DNA from: an uncultured Eubacteriales bacterium
GTDB taxonomy: Bacteria; Bacillota; Clostridia; Christensenellales; Aristaeellaceae
DNA length: 47,499 nucleotides
Reading direction: 5' to 3'
NCBI GenBank assembly: GCA_900550955.1
Contig: URUF01000012.1
Span: forward strand, 1-47,499
In this document: positions 33,221 to 41,999 of the stretch, in pieces
Position numbering within the stretch: position 1 is the first letter of the stretch
How the letters are laid out: each line of letters begins with the position of its first letter
Position numbers and translations under genes: made by a program
The notes under the pieces: generated by a model
Database searches by the model: none
What the model saw: only the letters and a program-made list of their open reading frames with translations
Told to the model about the DNA's origin: nothing

Positions 33221-34512
33221 GCTGCCTGAACGCAAAAGGAAAAATGAACGCAAAGGCGGCGGCCATCCTGGGTGCGCTGCTGCTGATGGGGCTTGCGCTG
33301 CGCATCGCGGCCATCCTGCCCTTTGCCATGGGGCCCAATACCTATTCGGATGACAACGGCTACCTTACCAGCGGCGTGACCTTTGCCCGCACAGGCTACG
33401 TTGCCTATGCGGACCCGGGGCTGCAAACCAGCGCCATTGGGCCGGGCATGCCAGTTGTGCTGGGATTGCTGCTAAGGCTTACAGGCATGGACGCGCAGGG
33501 CCTGGTGGCGGCGCATATCGCCTTTTCATGCTTTGGGCTTATGACGGCCATCGCCGCCTATTTGCTGGGCAGCCTGCTGTGCTCGCGCGGCGCGGGGCTG
33601 CTGGCGGCTGGGCTGTGCGCGCTGGATCCCTCGCTGATTTCCACAAACATCCTGTTTTTGACGGAATCGCCGTATATGTGCCTGAACCTGTTTGCAATGT
33701 ACGGCTTTGTGCGCTGCGCGCGCGAGTGGGATTTTAAAAGCTATTGGCTGGGCGTTGCGTGCATGCTGGCGGCGGCGCTGTTTAAGGGCCTGGCGCTGCT
33801 GGTTGCGGTTGCGGCGGCGGCGGTGCTTGTGCGCAGGCGTATAAAGCTGGTGCGCTGGCTGCCAAAGGCGGCGGTGGCCGCGCTGGCCTTCGTGCTGCTG
33901 TTCACCCCCTGGTGGGTGCGCAACGGCAGGGTGGTGGGCGGCTTTGTGCCCTTTACCGCCAACCGGGGCGATATCCAGCTCATGGCCACCTATGAAGGCA
34001 TAGGCTGCCCGGAGGGCTCCTACGAAGACGCAGTGCTCCAATCCGATAAGGAGGCTTGGGAGCAGGGCTACCAGTACGATATGGAGCGCCGCTTCGCGCG
34101 CAGGGGCGAAATGGGCAAGGAGCGCATGGCGCAATGGCTTCGGGAAGCGCCGCTGGGGTTTGCGGCGACCCACCTGCTCTATAAGCCGCTGAAACTTACC
34201 TTGCAGCACATGAACACCGTGAACCTGCTGCCGGACGGGCTGATGGCGCTGTGGTGGTGGGCCTGCCTGGCGCTGGTCGCATGGGGGCTTCTTTGCCCGC
34301 GTATGGGCGGCAGGGCAGGGCTTGCCTACTATGCGCCGGCCATCTACCTGCTGGCGGCCACGGTGATTACCGCCTTCTATGTGCCTTTGCCGCGCTATGG
34401 GGTGTCGCACGTGCCCATTTGGCTGTTCTATACGGGGGCGGGCGGGGCCGACCTGGCGCGCAGGCTGCATGGCGCGCTTTCAAACCGCGCAAAACAAAGC
34501 CCCATGGCATGA
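33217..34512 (+). CDS. Membrane glycosyltransferase, GT39/ArnT-like (GT-C fold)
   Basis: 431 residues with about 9-11 membrane segments. The first outside loop carries the acidic motif of GT-C enzymes (GPNTYSDDNGYLTSG), and the segment AAYLLGSLLCSRGAGLLAAGLCALDPS is typical of the PMT/ArnT superfamily. Such enzymes move a sugar from a polyprenyl phosphate donor to lipid or protein outside the membrane. GTG 33217, 10 bases after GGGAGG and overlapping the previous stop as GTGA, is chosen; an ATG at 33244 is possible. Confidence 0.72.
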   Translation: MSCLNAKGKMNAKAAAILGALLLMGLALRIAAILPFAMGPNTYSDDNGYLTSGVTFARTGYVAYADPGLQTSAIGPGMPVVLGLLLRLTGMDAQGLVAAHIAFSCFGLMTAIAAYLLGSLLCSRGAGLLAAGLCALDPSLISTNILFLTESPYMCLNLFAMYGFVRCAREWDFKSYWLGVACMLAAALFKGLALLVAVAAAAVLVRRRIKLVRWLPKAAVAALAFVLLFTPWWVRNGRVVGGFVPFTANRGDIQLMATYEGIGCPEGSYEDAVLQSDKEAWEQGYQYDMERRFARRGEMGKERMAQWLREAPLGFAATHLLYKPLKLTLQHMNTVNLLPDGLMALWWWACLALVAWGLLCPRMGGRAGLAYYAPAIYLLAATVITAFYVPLPRYGVSHVPIWLFYTGAGGADLARRLHGALSNRAKQSPMA

Positions 34513-34556
34513 TGATTTTGCCCTTCCCGGTACAAACTACCAGGGAGGTGTGGCGG

Positions 34557-34967
34557 ATGAGCAAAAGACTTTGGCGCTTTGGGTGGCGGGGCGGCAGCGT
34601 GCCCGGCGATACCCCGCCGGACAGCGAGGACGCTGCGCAGCTTGACCGCGAGGCGGCGCAGCTTAGGCAGGATGAGGAGGCCGACCTGGAAAAGGCGAAC
34701 CTTGTGGTGCGGCAAATCGACCGGTGGATTGCCTCCATGGAGCGGCTGCGCCTGGCGGAATACGTGCGCTATGTGGACGACCGGAAGCGGCTTTTTTGGA
34801 CCAGCTTTTTTAGCGGCGTGGCGCGCGGTGTGGGCATGGCGGTGGGCTTTACCATACTGGGCGCCGTGCTGGTGCTGATTTTGCAGGACCTGGCCCGCCA
34901 TAACCTGCCGCTGATTGGCGACGCGCTGGCGCAGATTGTGAGCGTGGTGCAAAAACGCTTGGAATAG
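34557..34967 (+). CDS. DUF5665 family membrane protein
   Basis: 136 residues. A charged N-terminal part with a predicted coiled coil (QLDREAAQLRQDEEADLEKAN) leads to the DUF5665 core: AEYVRYVDDRKRLFWTSFFSGVARGVGMAVGFTILGAVL, with one membrane segment. Function unknown. ATG 34557 follows GGGAGGTG by 6 bases. It leads the group DUF5665-lspA-rluD. Confidence 0.75.
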   Translation: MSKRLWRFGWRGGSVPGDTPPDSEDAAQLDREAAQLRQDEEADLEKANLVVRQIDRWIASMERLRLAEYVRYVDDRKRLFWTSFFSGVARGVGMAVGFTILGAVLVLILQDLARHNLPLIGDALAQIVSVVQKRLE

Positions 34968-34976
34968 GGGACGGGC

Positions 34977-35426
34977 ATGAAACGAATGATCGGCGTAATG
35001 CTGGCCGTGGCGGCGGCGGACGGAGGCAGCAAATGGCTGGCTGCCCGGCTGCTGGGGGACAGGTGCGTTTCGCTGGGCTGGCTGATGGAGCTGCGCATCA
35101 CCCATAACACCGGCATGGCGCTGGGGATTTTTCAGGAAAACCGCTTGGCTGCGCTGCTGCTGCCGGCGGCGGTGATTGTGTGCGGCTGGCTGCTTTTGCG
35201 CCGTTACCGCGCAACGGGCTTTACCCAGGTTGCCTATGGGCTGATTTTGGGCGGCTTCCTGGGCAACTTTGGGGAGCGGCTGTTGCGCGGCGCGGTGCTG
35301 GATATGATCTATTTTCCGTTTTTGCCATGGTTTGTGTGCAATGTGGCGGATATCGCCATCAGCGCGGGGGTGGCCATGCTGGCGGCAAGCCTGCTTTTGC
35401 GCCCCGGCGATTGGCAGGAGCGCTGA
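34977..35426 (+). CDS. lspA: Lipoprotein signal peptidase II
   Basis: 149 residues with four membrane segments; cleaves signal peptides of prolipoproteins at the outer face of the membrane. The catalytic Asp pair is present: Asp 109 (AVLDMIYF) and Asp 125 (CNVADIAIS), as are Asn 45 (THNTGMALG) and Asn 97. The usual GNxxDR reads GNFGER, so a conserved Asp is Glu 100. It is 9 bases after the DUF5665 gene and 21 before rluD, the common lspA-rluD order. Confidence 0.87.
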   Translation: MKRMIGVMLAVAAADGGSKWLAARLLGDRCVSLGWLMELRITHNTGMALGIFQENRLAALLLPAAVIVCGWLLLRRYRATGFTQVAYGLILGGFLGNFGERLLRGAVLDMIYFPFLPWFVCNVADIAISAGVAMLAASLLLRPGDWQER

Positions 35427-35447
35427 GGCGGCAGGTAGGAGGACGCG

Positions 35448-36377
35448 ATGCAAAAGATTACAATGCGGGCGCAGGCCGCGGCGCGGCTGGATGTGCTGGC
35501 TGCCGAAGCGGCCGGCAGCAGCCGCTCGCAGGCGGCCCGCTGGATTGAGGACGGGCTGTGCGCGGTGGATGGGCGGGCGCAGTGCAAGCCCGCCTTTAAG
35601 GTGGCGGCGGGCGCGGTGCTGGAGCTTAACGTGCCGGAGCCTGTGGAATGCGCCGTGGAAAAGGAAAACATCCCGCTTGAAATTCTTTACGAGGACGCGG
35701 ATGTGGCCGTGGTGGTAAAGCCCTGCGGCATGGTGGTGCACCCCGCCGCTGGCAACGAAAGCGGCACGCTGGTGAACGCCCTGCTGTATGCCATGGAGGA
35801 TTTAAGCGGCATTGGCGGCGTAAAGCGCCCGGGCATTGTGCACCGGCTGGACAAGGATACCAGCGGCCTTTTGATGGTGGCAAAGAACGACGCGGCGCAC
35901 CAAAGCCTAAGCGGCCAGCTGCGGGCGCGCAGCATGGAAAAGCACTATCTGGCCGTGGTAGACGGCTGCATGCGCGAACCAAGCGGGCTGATTGATAAGC
36001 CGATCGCGCGCAGCAAAAAGGACCGCAAGCGCATGGCAATAGACCCAGAGGGACGCGACGCCCTCACGGAATGGACGCTTCTTGAAAACCTAAAAAACGC
36101 CGCGCTGCTGGATGTGCATATCCTGACCGGGCGCACGCACCAGATACGCGTACACATGCAAAGCCTGCGCCACCCCGTGGCGGGCGACCCTATCTATGGG
36201 CAAAAAAACGGCGTGCGCGCGCCCAGGCTGATGCTGCACGCCTATACGCTGGCCTTTGACCATCCCGTAACCGGCGAGCGGCTACGCTTTACCGCGCCCC
36301 CGCCGGAGGCCTTTACCCAGGCTGTGCGCAAATGGCGGGTTGATGCTGCCGCGCCTCTGCCCTACCGGGCGGGCTAG
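35448..36377 (+). CDS. rluD: RluD-type 23S rRNA pseudouridine synthase
   Basis: 309 residues. An S4 RNA-binding domain (about 13-60) precedes the catalytic domain; HRLDKDTSG holds the nucleophile Asp 135. RHQIRVHM-like TGRTHQIRVHMQ and AGDPIYG follow. The enzyme isomerises uridines in large-subunit rRNA; the exact sites differ among RluA/C/D members and cannot be fixed here. AGGAGG precedes the ATG. Confidence 0.88.
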   Translation: MQKITMRAQAAARLDVLAAEAAGSSRSQAARWIEDGLCAVDGRAQCKPAFKVAAGAVLELNVPEPVECAVEKENIPLEILYEDADVAVVVKPCGMVVHPAAGNESGTLVNALLYAMEDLSGIGGVKRPGIVHRLDKDTSGLLMVAKNDAAHQSLSGQLRARSMEKHYLAVVDGCMREPSGLIDKPIARSKKDRKRMAIDPEGRDALTEWTLLENLKNAALLDVHILTGRTHQIRVHMQSLRHPVAGDPIYGQKNGVRAPRLMLHAYTLAFDHPVTGERLRFTAPPPEAFTQAVRKWRVDAAAPLPYRAG

Positions 36378-36383
36378 CGCGCT

Positions 36384-36411
36384 TTGCGCAACGGGACGGA
36401 TATGATATACT
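36384..36411 (+). promoter_or_regulatory. Sigma-A promoter of the DUF6483 / ABC-F pair
   Basis: TTGCGC (36384-36389), 16-bp spacer, TATACT (36406-36411), 18 bases ahead of the start codon. Confidence 0.55.
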
Positions 36412-36429
36412 GGTGAGGGCGGTGAAGGC

Positions 36430-37071
36430 ATGTTCCAGCACGATTACATCCTGCGGATGATTGAAATGATGGGCGATTTGATGCGCAGGGTGAAGGAGCT
36501 TATGGACGAGCTTTCGCAGATGCGGCTGATGGACGAGGCCTGCCGCCGCCATTGCGGCCTGCCTATGCAGGCGCTGGAAGCCCTGAGCGCGGAAAGCCTT
36601 ATCGAGCTGCTGGCCCCCACGCCCAGGCTGTTTGCCAGCGAGCTGCTTTATACCCGGGCGACGGCCTTTTCGCTGCCGCTGGAGGACGAGCGCGACGCCA
36701 AGCTTGCAAGCCTGCGGCTGCTGATTTCCCTATGGGAGGAGGGGCCGCTGTGCGAGCTGCGGGCCGAGCGGGTACAGGCCCTCAAGCAGGAGCTGCTGCC
36801 CCTGCTCGCCGCCGGGGATTTGATGCTGTGCGCGCGGTTTTTGTTTGAGGGCGGGGCCTATGCCGATATGGAGGACGCCGTGTTTGAGGCGGCCCAAGCG
36901 GCGCAGCCCCAGGAGCGCCCGCGGTATCTTGCCGGGGGCGAAGCCCTGCTTCGCCGGGCGGCCAAGGCGGGCGAAAAGGAGCTGGCGCTGGCGCGCACCT
37001 CCTCCGGGGAGCTGCGCTTGGCCGCGCGGGAGCTGATGCAGCGATATGCAAGTACAGGAGAGGCGCGCTAG
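36430..37071 (+). CDS. DUF6483 family protein
   Basis: 213 residues, all-helical by composition, starting MFQHDYILRMIEMMGDLMRRV, which is like the start of DUF6483 proteins found in Clostridia. The rest reads as helical hairpins (tetratricopeptide-like). Cytoplasmic, function unknown. The ABC-F gene begins 29 bases after it. Confidence 0.6.
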   Translation: MFQHDYILRMIEMMGDLMRRVKELMDELSQMRLMDEACRRHCGLPMQALEALSAESLIELLAPTPRLFASELLYTRATAFSLPLEDERDAKLASLRLLISLWEEGPLCELRAERVQALKQELLPLLAAGDLMLCARFLFEGGAYADMEDAVFEAAQAAQPQERPRYLAGGEALLRRAAKAGEKELALARTSSGELRLAARELMQRYASTGEAR

Positions 37072-37100
37072 GCGCGCCGCCGGATAAAGGGGAACGCCTC

Positions 37101-39026
37101 ATGATTTTGATATCGGCACAGGATATTCAAAAAAGCTTCGGCGCGCACGAGGTGCTGCGCGGCGTGAGCTTTAGCCTGCAAAAAGGTGAAAAGATGGGCT
37201 TGGTGGGCGTAAACGGCTGTGGAAAAACCACGCTGATGCGCATTATCACCGGCGAAATGGAGCCGGACGGCGGCATGGTGCATAAAAACCGCGACCTGCG
37301 GATTGGCTATTTGAAACAGGTGGACGATATTGCCCTTACCGATACGGTGTGGGGCGCGCTTTTGCGCGTGTTTGAGCCGGTGATTGCCATGGAAAAGCGG
37401 CTCAAGGAGCTGGAAAGCCAGATGGAGCAAAACGCCGATCCCGAAACCGCCATGCGGTTGAGCAACGAATACCAGCGCCTTCTGGAGCGCTTTAACGAGG
37501 CGGAGGGCTATGCGTACCAGGGCGAAATGCTGGGCGTGCTCAGCGGCCTGGGCCTGCCCCCGGAGATGCATGAGCGCCAGGTGGGCAGCCTGTCCGGCGG
37601 GGAGCGCACGCGCCTTTCCCTGGCCAAGCTGTTGCTGCAGAAGCCGGATATCATCCTGATGGACGAGCCCACCAACCATTTGGATTTGGAGGCCATAGAG
37701 TGGCTTCAGCAATATTTGACGGATTACAAGGGATCGCTTCTGCTAATCAGCCACGACCGCTATTTTCTGGATCATGTGTGCACCACCATGGGCGAGCTGC
37801 TGGGCGGCCGCATGATCAAGTTTACCGGCAACTATACCGAATATATGCGCAAGCGCACCGCGGATTTTGAAACCCGCATGAAGGCCTATCATTTGCAGCA
37901 GAAGGAGATCGAGCGGGAAAAGGCCATCATCGAGCGCTACCGCAGCTTCAACCGTGAAAAGAGCATCAAGGCGGCGGAGAGCCGCCAGAAGCGCCTGGAT
38001 AAGATAGAGCGGCTGGAAAAGCCCGTGGAGGAAAGCCACGTGCGCTTTTCCTTTGACGTGCGCCGCCGCAGCGGGGAGGAGGCGTTGGAGGTAAAGGACC
38101 TGTGCAAAACCTTCGATGGCCAGCCTGTGTTTGCAAACGTAAGCTTCAAGCTGCGCACGGGCGACCGCGTGGCGGTCATCGGCCCCAACGGCGTGGGCAA
38201 GAGCACGCTGTTTAAAATCCTGATGAACCAGCTTACGCCGGATAAGGGCAGTGTGAAATACGGCGCGAATATAGACGTTGGCTATTACGACCAGCACCAG
38301 CAAAACCTAAACCCCTCAAACACCGTTTTGGACGAGGTGTGGAACAGCTTTCCCACCATGGAGCAAAGCAAGGTGCGCGGCGCGCTGGGCCTGTTCCTGT
38401 TTTCCGGGGACGATGTGTATGATACGGTTCAAAGCCTGTCCGGCGGCGAGCGCGGGCGCGTGGCGCTGACCAAGCTGATGCTTAGAAAGGATAACCTGCT
38501 CCTTTTGGACGAGCCCACCAACCACCTTGATATGGACAGCCGAGAAGTATTGGAGGACGCCTTGCAGGACTTTCCCGGCACCATCCTGGCCATCAGCCAC
38601 GACCGCTATTTCATCAACCGCTTCGCCGGGCGCGTGATGGTGATGGATGCCGGCGGCGTGACGGAGTACATCGGCAATTTTGACGATTATATTGAAAAGC
38701 GCGACCGGCCCCGGCCGCCCGTGCCATCTGCCGGGCCGGAGGCAACCCGCACCGCCATGGCCCGCGAGCGCAAGCGCGACCGCCAGCAGTCCGCCCGCCT
38801 GCGCGAGCTGCGCGCCCAGGTAAAGAAGGCCGAGGAGGCCATTGAGTCTAACGAGCGCCGCCTGGCCGAGCTGGAGGCCCAATTGGCCGACCCCGCTACC
38901 TATGCCGACGCGGAGGCCGCCCGCCTGCTGGGCGAAAGCTACCGTGCCGAGCAGGAACGCGCCGACGCGCTTTACGAGGCGCTGGAGGCCGCGGAGGCGG
39001 CGGCGCAGGCCGCGGAGGAGGAGTAG
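37101..39026 (+). CDS. ABC-F family ATPase (YdiF/Uup-like)
   Basis: 641 residues with two ATP-binding domains and no membrane part. Domain 1: GVNGCGKTT, LSGGERTRLSLAKLL, DEPTNHLDLEA. Domain 2: GPNGVGKST, LSGGERGRVALTKLM, DEPTNHLDMDS. A helical linker (the P-site tRNA interaction motif region, KAYHLQQKEIEREKAIIERY) lies between, and the C-terminus is a coiled coil from about 560. ABC-F proteins act on the ribosome E site in translation or antibiotic protection. The order fits a housekeeping member, but a resistance role cannot be excluded. Confidence 0.9.
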   Translation: MILISAQDIQKSFGAHEVLRGVSFSLQKGEKMGLVGVNGCGKTTLMRIITGEMEPDGGMVHKNRDLRIGYLKQVDDIALTDTVWGALLRVFEPVIAMEKRLKELESQMEQNADPETAMRLSNEYQRLLERFNEAEGYAYQGEMLGVLSGLGLPPEMHERQVGSLSGGERTRLSLAKLLLQKPDIILMDEPTNHLDLEAIEWLQQYLTDYKGSLLLISHDRYFLDHVCTTMGELLGGRMIKFTGNYTEYMRKRTADFETRMKAYHLQQKEIEREKAIIERYRSFNREKSIKAAESRQKRLDKIERLEKPVEESHVRFSFDVRRRSGEEALEVKDLCKTFDGQPVFANVSFKLRTGDRVAVIGPNGVGKSTLFKILMNQLTPDKGSVKYGANIDVGYYDQHQQNLNPSNTVLDEVWNSFPTMEQSKVRGALGLFLFSGDDVYDTVQSLSGGERGRVALTKLMLRKDNLLLLDEPTNHLDMDSREVLEDALQDFPGTILAISHDRYFINRFAGRVMVMDAGGVTEYIGNFDDYIEKRDRPRPPVPSAGPEATRTAMARERKRDRQQSARLRELRAQVKKAEEAIESNERRLAELEAQLADPATYADAEAARLLGESYRAEQERADALYEALEAAEAAAQAAEEE

Positions 39027-39035
39027 AAAAACGCA

Positions 39036-39071
39036 GGAGGGGCCTTTCCCTTGCGAAGGAAAGGCCCCTCC
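39036..39071. terminator. Convergent terminator hairpin
   Basis: GGAGGGGCCTTTCC (39036-39049) pairs with GGAAAGGCCCCTCC (39058-39071). On the minus strand it runs into TGCGTTTTT, so it mainly ends the tsaD operon; on the plus strand no T-run follows. Confidence 0.75.
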
Positions 39072-39119
39072 CGCGCTCTTGCAAAAAAACAGGACGGGGG
39101 TACTTGATAGCCGTTGGCG

Positions 39120-40199
39120 TTAGCCCTCCGGGGTGAAGCCCTGCCACAGCGAGGCGGAGGGCACGGCGTTAAGCTCCAGGGGGGCCAGCGCGCCCTTGCG
39201 CAGGCGATAATAGGCGGCGGAACCGATCATGGCGGCGTTATCGGTGCAGAGCCATAGCTCCGGCATGCAAAGGCGGAAATGATGCTTTTGTGAAAGCGCG
39301 GCCATCTGCGCGCGCAGGCGGCGGTTTGCGCTTACGCCCCCGGCAAGGCATAGGGTATGAAGGCCGCTTTCCGAAAGGGCCAGCATGGCGCGCTCGCAGA
39401 GCGTGTCCGCCACGGCGCGCTCAAAGGAGGCGGCCAGGTCCGCCTTTGGCAGGGGCTCGCCCCGCTGCTCCATTTTGTGGCATGCGTTCAGAAAGGCCGT
39501 TTTCAGGCCGGAAAAGCTAAAGTCATACCGTCCGTCGGGATGGGGATGGGGCAGCGTGAGGTAGGTATCGTCGCCGCCCTCGGCCAGCTTGCTTAGCAGC
39601 GGGCCGCCGGGATACGCAAGCCCCAGCACGCGCGCCGCCTTGTCAAAGGCCTCGCCGGCCGCGTCGTCCACGGTTTGGCCCAGCAGGGTGTAATCGCCAT
39701 AGTCATTCACGCGCACCAGGTGGCTGTGCCCGCCGCTTACCACCAGGCATAGGAAGGGCGGTTCCAAATCCTGCGTAGTAAGGAAATTGGCGCTTACGTG
39801 CCCCTCGATGTGGTTGACGGGGATTAGGGGCAGGCGGGTAGCGTAGCTTAGGCCCTTCATGCAGTTTACGCCGGTGAGCAGCGCGCCCACCAGGCCGGGG
39901 CCGTAGGTGACGGCCAATGCGTCGATATCCGCAAACCCCATGCCCGCTTCGCGCAAAACCTGGTCAATCACACGGTCGCACGCGTCCATGTGCGCGCGGC
40001 TGGCGATTTCCGGCACCACGCCGCCATAGAGGGCGTGCGTATCCACCTGCGAAAAAATGACGCTGCCAAGAATGGCGCGGCCGTTTTCAACAATGGCGGC
40101 TGCGGTTTCATCGCAGCTGGATTCCATGGCCAGGATGCGAACGGAAGCCTTGTTTTGTAAGGCTTCCATTTTTGTAAGCATCTCCTGTTGGGTATTCAT
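39120..40199 (-). CDS. tsaD: tRNA N6-threonylcarbamoyladenosine transferase
   Basis: 359 residues from ATG 40199 (AAAGGA 8 bases upstream); longer readings lie inside the previous gene. It transfers the threonylcarbamoyl group to A37 of ANN-decoding tRNAs. ASKHA-fold motifs: MESSCDETAAAI at the start, metal ligands in NHIEGH and in LCTDNAAMIG, and VVSGGHSHL. Needs TsaB and TsaE, not in the window. Last gene of the minus-strand run. Confidence 0.95.
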   Translation of the reverse strand: MNTQQEMLTKMEALQNKASVRILAMESSCDETAAAIVENGRAILGSVIFSQVDTHALYGGVVPEIASRAHMDACDRVIDQVLREAGMGFADIDALAVTYGPGLVGALLTGVNCMKGLSYATRLPLIPVNHIEGHVSANFLTTQDLEPPFLCLVVSGGHSHLVRVNDYGDYTLLGQTVDDAAGEAFDKAARVLGLAYPGGPLLSKLAEGGDDTYLTLPHPHPDGRYDFSFSGLKTAFLNACHKMEQRGEPLPKADLAASFERAVADTLCERAMLALSESGLHTLCLAGGVSANRRLRAQMAALSQKHHFRLCMPELWLCTDNAAMIGSAAYYRLRKGALAPLELNAVPSASLWQGFTPEG

Positions 40200-40200
40200 A

Positions 40201-40848
40201 TCATCGATCCTTTGTGGGAATGTACCTAAGCGCATGCAAGCACAGCGCCAGCACCGCCAGGTGAAGGCACGCAGCCAGCGCCACAGGCTTTGCGTAGAAA
40301 AGGAACAGCTCAAGCGGGAATAGCTGCATCACCGGCTCGCCCGCGGGGAAGATACCGCCGGGAATGAACCAGCGGTGCAGCGCCATCCACAGCGAATCAA
40401 AATCGATCGCCGCCCAGAGAAGCGCCGCCAGCACCAGCCCAATGGCCAGGAGCAGGCCGCCCGCGCACCCCCGGCGGGACAGGCCGCCAAGGCCCCAGGC
40501 CGCCGCAAACAGCGCGGCCGCGAGCGCTATCCCAAAGGCAAACGCCCAGGGCGCGCCGCTTATCCAGCCGCGCACCTCCCGCATGTGCGCGTCAAACGCC
40601 TTGGGGATGGCGATGGAAAGCTTGGGCTGCCAGTTTTGCTTTTCCCCGCGCAGATAGGCCATGGTTTCCTGTGCGAAGGCGCGAAGCTGAAGCTCGTCCG
40701 CCTGCACGGCCTCGCGGTTAACGGTGGCGAGCAGGGCGCGCTCAAACAAACCGGCCTGCATGGCAGGGCCAAGCACCGCGCCCAGGATCGCCAGCACGGC
40801 CAGCACAAAGGCCGCCGCAAGGCATAGCCCAAACCTTAGCTCGGCCAT
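40201..40848 (-). CDS. TIGR01906 family integral membrane protein
   Basis: 215 residues with four to five membrane segments (about 8-30, 103-120, 130-150 and a C-terminal pair) and an outside loop after the first. The pattern of the DUF1461/TIGR01906 family is seen (LRAFAQETMAYL, then FIPGGIFPAGEPVMQLFP). Function unknown. Start overlaps the prfB stop by one base (TAATG), so coupled. Confidence 0.75.
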   Translation of the reverse strand: MAELRFGLCLAAAFVLAVLAILGAVLGPAMQAGLFERALLATVNREAVQADELQLRAFAQETMAYLRGEKQNWQPKLSIAIPKAFDAHMREVRGWISGAPWAFAFGIALAAALFAAAWGLGGLSRRGCAGGLLLAIGLVLAALLWAAIDFDSLWMALHRWFIPGGIFPAGEPVMQLFPLELFLFYAKPVALAACLHLAVLALCLHALRYIPTKDR

Positions 40849-41945
40849 TACTGCATCTTGAGGTAGGCCGTGATGAAGCCGTCCAGGTTGCCGTCCATCA
40901 CGTCGTCTACATTGCCGCTTTCAAAGCCGGTACGGTGGTCCTTTACCATGGTGTAGGGCTGAAACACGTAGGAGCGAATCTGGCTGCCCCATTCAATCTT
41001 CTTCATTTCGCCCTTGATATCGGCCATCTGTTCTTCCTTCTCGCGCTCGCGCAGCTCAAGCAGGCGGCTTTTCAAAATACGAAGGCAGACCTCGCGGTTT
41101 TGCACCTGGCTGCGCTCGTTCTGGCACTGGGCCACAATGCCGGTGGGAATGTGCGTCATGCGCACGGCGCTATCCGTGCGGTTTACGTGCTGGCCGCCCG
41201 CGCCGCCCGCGCGGTAGGTATCGATGCGCACTTCCTCCATGTTGACCTCAAAATCCTGATCATCCTCCAAAATGGGGGACACATCCAGGGAGCTGAAGGA
41301 GGTATGGCGGCGCGCGTTGGCATCAAAGGGGGAGATGCGCACCAGACGGTGCACGCCCTTTTCGCTGCGAAGGAAGCCGTAAGCGTTTTCCCCCTCCACC
41401 TGGAAGGTCACGCTTTTGACGCCCGCCTCGTCGCCCTCCAAAAAGTCGTTCACGGTCACCTTGAAGCCATGGCGCTCGCAGTAGCGGGTGTACATGCGGT
41501 ACAGCATCTGCGTCCAGTCCTGCGCCTCGGTGCCGCCCGCGCCCGCGTGCAGCGACAGCACGGCGTTGCAGGCGTCGTAATCGCCCCGCATCAGGGTTTC
41601 CAGCTCCAATTCGTCCGCGTCCTTGGCCAGGGATTCCAGCTCCTGCTCGCATTCGGCCGCGATATCCTCGTCCTCGTCCTCCGCAAGCAGCATGAGCATG
41701 GCCTCCACGTCGTCCGCGCGCGTTTCCAGGCGCTTGACGTGGTTCAGCTTGCCCTCGATTTGGCTTACCTTGCGGTTTACGGCGGTGGAGCGCTCCAGGT
41801 TGTTCCAGAACTCAGGGGCGTTCATTTCCTCCTTGAGCTCGGTCAGCTCCTCTTGAAGCAGCGGCAGCTTGAGCGCGTCCGCGGCCTTGGCGACCGTGTC
41901 GCGCAGGCGGGCAAGATCCTGTTTCATCCGTTCTTGATCGATCAT
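40848..41945 (-). CDS. prfB: Peptide chain release factor 2
   Basis: 365 residues; ends translation at UGA and UAA. The stop-recognition tripeptide SPF (205-207) and the catalytic GGQ (250-252, AGGAGGQHVNRTDSA) are present. The whole protein is in one frame: the programmed +1 frameshift with in-frame UGA near codon 25, used by many bacteria for self-control, is absent. GAAGG lies 10 bases before the ATG. It lies downstream of secA, a common neighbour. Confidence 0.95.
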   Translation of the reverse strand: MIDQERMKQDLARLRDTVAKAADALKLPLLQEELTELKEEMNAPEFWNNLERSTAVNRKVSQIEGKLNHVKRLETRADDVEAMLMLLAEDEDEDIAAECEQELESLAKDADELELETLMRGDYDACNAVLSLHAGAGGTEAQDWTQMLYRMYTRYCERHGFKVTVNDFLEGDEAGVKSVTFQVEGENAYGFLRSEKGVHRLVRISPFDANARRHTSFSSLDVSPILEDDQDFEVNMEEVRIDTYRAGGAGGQHVNRTDSAVRMTHIPTGIVAQCQNERSQVQNREVCLRILKSRLLELREREKEEQMADIKGEMKKIEWGSQIRSYVFQPYTMVKDHRTGFESGNVDDVMDGNLDGFITAYLKMQ

Positions 41946-41999
41946 ATTGTCACAACCTTCTCTTGATATCTTCCTAATGGGCGGGGAAGGCGCGCCTGT

